9,256 nt of DNA, taken from contig JBDZVX010000096.1 of the NCBI GenBank assembly GCA_040255925.1, positions 1 through 9,256 of the forward strand. Direction: 5' to 3'. Position 1 is the stretch's first letter. Each line of letters opens with the position of its first letter. The position numbers were made by a program, and so were the translations under genes. Origin of the DNA: Nitrolancea sp040255925 (GTDB lineage Bacteria > Chloroflexota > Chloroflexia > Thermomicrobiales > Thermomicrobiaceae). Below are positions 4,792 to 9,256 of the stretch, in pieces. The notes under the pieces are model-generated. The model was given only the letters and a program-made list of their open reading frames with translations, made no database searches and was not told the origin of the DNA.

Positions 4792-6135
4792 ATGGACAAC
4801 TGGGGCGAAGGGGTGGGGGAAGTGGTCCATCGCAAATGCGGCACCTGTCGCCACTTCGAAGAAGGAGGCACTGCTGCCTCGGGCCGGTGCCTGCACCCGC
4901 TCCGCCGCGACCTCGAACATATGGTTCTCGTCAGAAAAAATGAACTCGCCTGCCGTAATGGCTGGGACGAAGATCTCTGGGAGTCGAAGGAAGCAGAACA
5001 CTCTCCCCAGGCACCGGCAGCACAAACTAGCTCACCATCCAAATTGACCGGTACCGAGGACGGTGAAAGATCGGAACCGATCGATCGGGTCGCGTCCATC
5101 ACGATCTTGCCGAGCCGGATCGCCCGACAGAGACCGGGCACTGCACCCACAGGTGCCGCCGACCAGCCGGGACACAGCCCGGGGGAACCGTCCGAAGAGC
5201 CGGTCCTCGAACAACGATCGGCGATTCAGGTAGCCAAACGCCGGCGGCAGGAGGCGCTCGCGCGAGAGCGGGCGCAAATCCAGGCCGTGGCGCCACTACT
5301 CGATGAAGAATCACGGGAAAAGCTGGTTGCGTCGCGATCGAACACGGCGCAGGGCGCACCAGCGAAACAGTCGCACCCGGAGGCGGCTCCGGGCAACGGC
5401 AACGCCGCGTTGCGGTCCGTGACGATGGTGCCGCTCGATGAATACACCCAGCCTGCGAGAGGGCAAACAGCGGTGCTTCCTCCCAACCAGACGGGGAACG
5501 CTCCCGACAGCCGGCGTGCTCAGCCGATCATTCGCCTCCAGCCGGAGGTCGAGGAGGCCGCGACAAGCCCGCCACCCAGGCACGGAAACGGGTCATGGAC
5601 TCCAGTCAAAAATGGACAACAATGGGCGGATCCAAGTACCGAGCCGGGCGGTTCACAGGCCATCCCGCGGCGACCGTCGCCACCGGAACCGCACATTCCA
5701 CGGCAGCCGGAGATTCAGGAACCGGAACCGGCAGGGGGCGAACAGCCGGCGATCGATATCCGCCCATCGGACCGCCCATTGCCCGAACAGCTATCCTGCC
5801 TCGTTCAGCGATGCGGAACCTGCCGGGATTTCCGCCCGGCCGATGGGGGAGAACGGGGTTGGTGCAACAACCACTTTGCCTTCGATCACCGTCGCATGGT
5901 CCAGCCGGATGAGCTCGCCTGCGCGAGCACGATCGGCGTCTGGTGGGTTGCGAACGACGATTGGTGGCTACAGCGCGCTGATATCTCCCACCATGGATGC
6001 CCGACGCCGGCAGTGGATGAACACCTCGGCCACGCGCTGGCGAACCAAACCCAAGCGCGGAACGGGACTGCGAACGAGTCCAACGGGCACTTCGGCCGCG
6101 CATCCCTAGGCCAACAAAAATCGCGTGGGAGGTGA
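4792..6135 (+). CDS. Unrecognised protein with duplicated four-cysteine modules and disordered linker
   Basis: 447 aa, not matched to a named family. Two copies of one cysteine module lie near the ends. Module 1 has Cys16, Cys19, Cys33 and Cys54; module 2 has Cys341, Cys344, Cys358 and Cys377. Shared features are 'CGTCRxF', a G-x-C 14 residues after the second cysteine, a 'MV' step and 'ELAC' at the fourth cysteine. The C-x2-C-x13-C-x18-20-C spacing suits a zinc or iron-sulfur site, but which is unknown. Module 2 is followed by a Trp-rich patch (GVWWVANDDWWL, 382-393). Between them (about 65-335) is a Pro/Gln/Glu/Arg-rich, probably disordered linker with a basic helical stretch (about 141-165). 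There is no signal peptide or membrane helix. ATG 4792 is the first start in frame and has only a weak ribosome binding site. The RodZ-like gene follows 120 bp later on the same strand. Third-position G/C bias supports coding. Confidence 0.75.
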   Translation: MDNWGEGVGEVVHRKCGTCRHFEEGGTAASGRCLHPLRRDLEHMVLVRKNELACRNGWDEDLWESKEAEHSPQAPAAQTSSPSKLTGTEDGERSEPIDRVASITILPSRIARQRPGTAPTGAADQPGHSPGEPSEEPVLEQRSAIQVAKRRRQEALARERAQIQAVAPLLDEESREKLVASRSNTAQGAPAKQSHPEAAPGNGNAALRSVTMVPLDEYTQPARGQTAVLPPNQTGNAPDSRRAQPIIRLQPEVEEAATSPPPRHGNGSWTPVKNGQQWADPSTEPGGSQAIPRRPSPPEPHIPRQPEIQEPEPAGGEQPAIDIRPSDRPLPEQLSCLVQRCGTCRDFRPADGGERGWCNNHFAFDHRRMVQPDELACASTIGVWWVANDDWWLQRADISHHGCPTPAVDEHLGHALANQTQARNGTANESNGHFGRASLGQQKSRGR

Positions 6136-6255
6136 GCCGCGCGGAGATCAGATCCTACTACCGTGCCGAACGCACGAACAACGACGAAACACCGGTCAGC
6201 CCCGTGGGGACAGGGTTGACCATCAGGGTGGGGAAGGGATCGACGTAGAAGTCGC

Positions 6256-7023
6256 ATGTCGGAATTTGGGGAATTGCTACGGCATGCCCGCGCGTACCGG
6301 GGGGTGACCCTTGGCGACGCGGAACGGGCCACACGAATCAACCGGAACCATCTGGCCGCACTCGAAAAGGAGGAGTTTTCCGAGCTACCACCACTCATCT
6401 ATGCCCGCGGTATCGTCCGCACCTATGCCGAATATCTCGGATTAGATCCGATCGCGGTACTTTCGCTCTTTGAGGAGATCCACGGCCAGAAAAGCGGTGG
6501 GTTTCAAGTCGTACCGGCGGTGAAACCGCTCCACATCCCATCTCACTGGGCGCCGAACTTCGCCATTATCGCGTTCATGGTCGCGATGTCGGCGGTCATC
6601 TTCATCTGGATGTATAGCGCCTTCTACGCGCCGGCCGACGCGGTCCCGGCGGTTCCAACCGTCGCGGCGAACCCGACGGTACCGGGGAGCGGAGGACCGA
6701 CGACCGTGGCGGCGGGTGCCCCGGCGGACGACGCGATCGCGCAGGGCGGTGGTGTCGCGATGGCGCCGAACGGCAGCACGGGTGACTCATCCGGCACGGT
6801 CCATACCTTCTCAATCGAAGCACTCAGCTCAGTTTGGGTTGAGGCGAGTATCGATGGCGAGAGCCAGCTTGCCACCACGCTGGATGACGGCGAGACGAAA
6901 TCCTTCGAAGGAAGACAGTTGCACGTATCCACCGGCAATGCGAGTAACGTCCGGGTCTTCGTCGATGGTGTGGATCAAGGCCCACTGGGACCAAGCTGGA
7001 ACGCCTCGCGGTCCTTCCCGTAA
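6256..7023 (+). CDS. RodZ-like membrane protein (HTH_25, one membrane helix, DUF4115-like domain)
   Basis: 255 aa. Residues 1-70 form the Cro/HTH_25-type helix-turn-helix of RodZ proteins: 'MSEFGELLRHARAYRGVTLG', 'ATRINRNHLAALE', then 'IYARGIVRTYAEYLGLDP'. A single membrane helix spans about 100-122, followed by a Pro/Ala/Gly/Thr-rich linker (124-180). The outer beta domain (about 182-250), with 'WVEASIDGES', 'GETKSFEG' and 'STGNASNVRVFVDG', matches the DUF4115 pattern. The layout is cytoplasmic HTH, membrane, external domain. In rod-shaped bacteria RodZ links the MreB cytoskeleton to the membrane; other HTH_25 proteins of this shape are of unknown role, and no mre gene is in view. ATG 6256 has AGAAG five bases upstream. 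It is read in the same direction as the Cys4-module gene and may share its transcript. Family assignment is good; the cellular role is inferred. Confidence 0.85.
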   Translation: MSEFGELLRHARAYRGVTLGDAERATRINRNHLAALEKEEFSELPPLIYARGIVRTYAEYLGLDPIAVLSLFEEIHGQKSGGFQVVPAVKPLHIPSHWAPNFAIIAFMVAMSAVIFIWMYSAFYAPADAVPAVPTVAANPTVPGSGGPTTVAAGAPADDAIAQGGGVAMAPNGSTGDSSGTVHTFSIEALSSVWVEASIDGESQLATTLDDGETKSFEGRQLHVSTGNASNVRVFVDGVDQGPLGPSWNASRSFP

Positions 7024-7149
7024 TAGGGAACGCTGGAACGACGCCGAAATGAACGTGGCGCGGCAACCGGCCCCCGTCCGGACCTCAGCGAACCCGACCG
7101 CGACTGAACCACTTTTTACTTGTCCACACGAATCCTCTCAGGACAACAC

Positions 7150-7167
7150 CGCTCCAATCTTGGAGCG
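7150..7167. terminator. Perfect palindrome between convergent genes, possible bidirectional terminator
   Basis: CGCTCCAA-TC-TTGGAGCG is an exact 8-bp inverted repeat (a 7-bp stem with a 4-nt loop in practice). It lies 127 bp after the RodZ-like stop and 8 bp beyond the stop of the convergent lipid kinase gene. There is no T run on either strand beside it, so the terminator function is inferred from position. Confidence 0.35.
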
Positions 7168-7174
7168 TGAGTTG

Positions 7175-8071
7175 CTACCGAGCCAGCGGGGCCGGCAGGA
7201 GCACATTGATCGCGGCCGGCTTGACCCGCGCGTCGAACGGCGTCATTCCCACGAAATCACCATCGAATTCAACCGGGGCCGGAGGATCACTTTCGACCCG
7301 GACGGTCTTGCCGGTCAACTGTTGAAAGTGGGACGAGCGGTCGACGAGCCCGAGCGCGAATAGGCCGGCGACCGAGGCGGTGGAGGCAAAATCGGGTGGC
7401 GTGAAGATACAGACGTCCAGCAACCCATCATCGATCCGGATTTCGCGCCCAATCGGAAATCGCGGGTGCAAGACAAACGATCCATTCGCGACCAGCACCA
7501 TGCGGGCGTCGGCGGTGATCGTGGTGTCGTCGACGGTGATGCGGTAACGGTAGATCTGATCGTCAAGATGGCTCAGCGCGGGCGGGAAATAAGCCAGCCA
7601 GCCGACGGCCCGTTTGAGCGACGGGGAGGTATCGCGCATCATCAGGCCATCAAACCCGGCACCGGCCATGTGGACGAAGCAATCGTCGTCGCTGACCGCG
7701 ATATCCAATGCTTGGCGCACCGTCGGCCCCACCAGCGCTCGCGCCGCGCCGGCTGGATCAATCGGGATTCCTAGCCCGCGCGCGACTACGTTGGCCGATC
7801 CGTGCGGAATGATGCCGAGCGTCGCCGGGGTATCAAGGATTCCAGCGACCACCTCCCGCACGGTCCCATCACCACCGACCGCGATCACGAGCTCCGCCTG
7901 GGAGGCGGCCTGCTTGGCAAGACGGCGTGCTTCACCGGGATAGGTACTCCGCTGGATAATCAGATTGAAGCGTTGTTCGAGGATACGCCGGAGGAGCGTT
8001 TCCAGCTCGCCCGCGGGACGACGCCCGGTCTCCGGGTTCAGGATCGCGATCGCATCCGGCCTCGCGGTCAT
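7175..8071 (-). CDS. Diacylglycerol/sphingosine kinase family lipid kinase (YegS/DagK-like)
   Basis: 298 aa, the normal length for the family. 'ILNPETGR' (10-17) opens the nucleotide-binding domain. 'VGGDGTVREV' (65-74) is the signature GGDGT phosphate loop, and 'IIPHGSANVVARGLGIP' (87-103) corresponds to the PxGTxNxxAR motif with Ser for Thr. 'GAGFDGLM' (137-144), 'DDGLLDV' (214-220) and 'FDGDFVG' (269-275) follow in the right order; the last replaces the usual DGE by DGD. The family phosphorylates diacylglycerol or related lipids with ATP at the inner membrane face. The exact substrate cannot be read from sequence. ATG 8071 is the first start after an in-frame stop and has no clear ribosome binding site; its ATGA overlaps the end of a short open frame (8068-8211), so coupling is possible. 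A 39-aa membrane protein gene lies upstream on the same strand. Confidence 0.85.
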   Translation of the reverse strand: MTARPDAIAILNPETGRRPAGELETLLRRILEQRFNLIIQRSTYPGEARRLAKQAASQAELVIAVGGDGTVREVVAGILDTPATLGIIPHGSANVVARGLGIPIDPAGAARALVGPTVRQALDIAVSDDDCFVHMAGAGFDGLMMRDTSPSLKRAVGWLAYFPPALSHLDDQIYRYRITVDDTTITADARMVLVANGSFVLHPRFPIGREIRIDDGLLDVCIFTPPDFASTASVAGLFALGLVDRSSHFQQLTGKTVRVESDPPAPVEFDGDFVGMTPFDARVKPAAINVLLPAPLAR

Positions 8072-8200
8072 GGCCGGACCCGCGCGTCAAGATCAAGGCT
8101 TACGGTCAGCCTCACCAAGGAACACACAGCCGGCAGCGCCTCCCGGCGCCATGCTCGCCCATTCGCCCGGAGGCTTGGACGCTCACGCGCGCAAGCGGGG

Positions 8201-8320
8201 CTACTTTCCATGCTCCTCTTCCTCAGGGCCAAAGATCCGCTCCGTGATGTAGTTCGCGAGCCAGGTCGCGACCGCTGCCAGGATAAGACTCAGGATGCCA
8301 CGAAAGACATTACGAGCCAT
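8201..8320 (-). CDS. 39-aa single-pass membrane microprotein
   Basis: The minus strand has GGGAGGAGG (8338-8330), nine bases before ATG 8320, the best ribosome binding site in the window. The 39 codons end in TAG at 8203-8201. The product starts MARNVFRG, continues with a hydrophobic helix (about residues 8-25: ILSLILAAVATWLANYIT) and ends with an acidic tail (GPEEEEHGK). The basic start, hydrophobic middle and acidic end fit a single-pass inner-membrane peptide. The codons are mainly G/C-ending. A weak promoter, TCGACG (8411-8406) and TATCAT (8387-8382) with 18 bp between, could serve it. It lies between the YggT-like gene and the lipid kinase on the same strand. No function can be assigned. 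It could be a small component of an envelope complex or a regulator of a neighbour. Confidence 0.65.
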   Translation of the reverse strand: MARNVFRGILSLILAAVATWLANYITERIFGPEEEEHGK

Positions 8321-8538
8321 ACGATGCCACCTCCTCCCTTACCGCCCAACCAATACCCGTTCCCGATGAGTACGTCGATGGATGATAACGCGCCTGAAGA
8401 CCGGCCGTCGATCACCACGAAGGCCCGGTTGCGCTATCCCCCGATCCCATAAACGCGAATACTGATATGTTCCAGTTTATCACGCGGATTCCACGAAACT
8501 GCAGGGAATTGGGGCGAACACGGGCCGGATCAGCTCAC

Positions 8539-8874
8539 CTAGCGGCGGCCTTCGGCCTCCCAGCCAGCGATGACCCCGGTGACCGCGAGGCAGAGGAACA
8601 CGGAGATCAGGATGGCGCCGAGATCAGCCGGGGTGAACATGCCGAGCAGGGGGAATGCACCGCCCGGAAGATGGCCAAGCGGCCAGACCACCGGCTCGGT
8701 CAGCGCGCGCACTAACCGCACGAAGGGAACCCGATCGCTCACGCCGGCCATACCCGCCGCCGTGCGAATCAGAAGGAGCCCGATGAGCACCGCGCCAAGA
8801 TCGATTACCAGGACCCAGAACAGCCTCAGCGATGCCAAGCTCGCGCGCCGGCGTCGAACTCTCGGTGGACGCAT
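8539..8874 (-). CDS. YggT-like family membrane protein
   Basis: 111 aa with a basic N-terminus (RRPR-type, residues 2-10), a membrane helix at about 17-37 and a second at about 82-104. Between them 'VPFVRLVRALTEPVVWPLGHLPG' resembles the YggT signature (NPxVRxLxxxTEPxLxPxRxxLP), and 'FTPADLGAIL' matches the following 'LDLSPLVA' step. YggT proteins are small integral membrane proteins, often near division or cell-envelope genes. Their role is not firmly known; osmotic stress and septum-related roles have been suggested. The ATG overlaps the coaBC stop by one base (TGATG), implying translational coupling. The connecting loop has an extra Gly/Phe-rich segment (70-80). Family assignment is good but not certain. 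Confidence 0.75.
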   Translation of the reverse strand: MRPPRVRRRRASLASLRLFWVLVIDLGAVLIGLLLIRTAAGMAGVSDRVPFVRLVRALTEPVVWPLGHLPGGAFPLLGMFTPADLGAILISVFLCLAVTGVIAGWEAEGRR

Positions 8875-9256
8875 CAGGACCCCGCGGCCACCGGGACAGT
8901 CGACGGGCTGATCTGGGCGATCCGGTCGATAATCACCTCGGCCAACTCCTCCTTACTCATCATGGGCAGGTCTTCCGGCTCGTGGCCGGGCCGCAATAGG
9001 TAGGCGCGACTGGTGGCGCTTCCCATCGTGCCAAGCGCGTCATTGGCGACGAGAAGATCGAGCCGTTTCGCCAGCAGCTTGTCCCGTGCATGCTCCAGAA
9101 GGTTGGTGGTTTCGGCAGCAAAGCCGACCTTGATGAGGCCGGGGCGGTCGATCGAGGCCAGGATATCGGCGGTACGCGTGAGCTGGAGCTGCCGGTCGGA
9201 AGCACCCTTCTTGATCTTGTGCTCCGCTACCTGGACCAGACGGAAATCCGCGACCG
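8874..9256 (-). CDS. coaBC: Phosphopantothenoylcysteine synthetase (CoaB end of CoaBC), C-terminal part
   Basis: The last 126 residues of a gene that begins beyond the right edge. The fragment starts 'VADFRLVQVAEHKIKKG', whose KIKK lysines belong to the CoaB active-site region. It continues with 'VGFAAET' (43-49) and 'KRLDLLVANDA' (63-73), then ends with 'MMSKEELAEVIIDRI', the typical final helix. CoaB joins 4'-phosphopantothenate and cysteine using CTP; the fused CoaC, usually N-terminal, decarboxylates the product. This is a step of coenzyme A synthesis in the cytoplasm. Only the CoaB part is in view, so the fusion itself is presumed from the usual bacterial form. The stop TGA shares its A with the ATG of the YggT-like gene. 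Confidence 0.9.
   Translation of the reverse strand, partial: VADFRLVQVAEHKIKKGASDRQLQLTRTADILASIDRPGLIKVGFAAETTNLLEHARDKLLAKRLDLLVANDALGTMGSATSRAYLLRPGHEPEDLPMMSKEELAEVIIDRIAQISPSTVPVAAGS

Noticed and set aside
6125..6307. 60-codon open frame overlapping the start of the RodZ-like gene
   Set aside because: It overlaps the HTH coding region in another frame and shows no domain. The 38-codon frame starting at 6132 is the better candidate in this gap.
7113..7117. TTTTT after the RodZ-like gene
   Set aside because: No stem ends just before it. The nearest inverted repeat (CCGG..CCGG near 7069-7083) is about 30 bases away.
7802..8452. 216-codon plus-strand open frame opposite the lipid kinase start and the microprotein
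   Set aside because: It is antisense to a gene with clear motifs and to the microprotein with a strong ribosome binding site. The product has no recognisable feature.
1..9256. tRNA, rRNA, CRISPR arrays, transposases
   Set aside because: Read on both strands: no tRNA T-arm or acceptor pattern, no rRNA words, no regularly spaced direct repeats and no transposase motifs.

Overview
The window is 9.3 kb of GC-rich bacterial chromosome (roughly 60 % GC by eye) carrying mostly housekeeping genes. Several traits point to Chloroflexota, plausibly the Thermomicrobia/Sphaerobacter side: the protein style, frequent GTG starts, strongly G/C-ending codons, and a small tail-anchored protein and TPR protein of a kind I associate with that phylum. 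This placement is inference from style, not a database match.

Left part (1-1617, plus strand): the 3' end of a MobA-type molybdenum cofactor guanylyltransferase, then a complete SAM hydrolase of the DUF62 family, then a small tail-anchored membrane protein with its own extended -10 promoter. Centre-left (1652-3928, minus strand): a two-gene unit, miaB (tRNA methylthiotransferase) followed 39 bp later by a TPR protein with a HIRAN-like beta domain and a very acidic tail. This unit converges on the first block across a nested hairpin.

Centre (3929-4791): 863 bp with no convincing protein gene but much structure. It holds overlapping -10 elements on both strands, a nest of degenerate 'GTCATTCTGAGCGAAGCGAAGAATCT'-like inverted repeats, a run of stable hairpins ending in a strong intrinsic terminator (a candidate non-coding RNA), and an extended -10 promoter reading into the next gene.

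Right-centre (4792-7023, plus strand): an unrecognised 447-aa protein with two copies of a four-cysteine module separated by a long disordered linker, then a RodZ-like protein (HTH, one membrane helix, DUF4115-like beta domain). Right part (7175-9256, minus strand): a diacylglycerol/lipid kinase family protein, an unlisted 39-aa membrane microprotein with an excellent ribosome binding site, a YggT-like membrane protein, and the CoaB end of coaBC. The last two are joined by a one-base TGATG stop/start overlap.

The genes serve cofactor synthesis (molybdenum cofactor, coenzyme A), SAM breakdown, tRNA modification and the cell envelope, and do not form one pathway. The most novel items are the terminator-ended structured region at about 4294-4530, the duplicated Cys4 protein, and the 39-aa microprotein.
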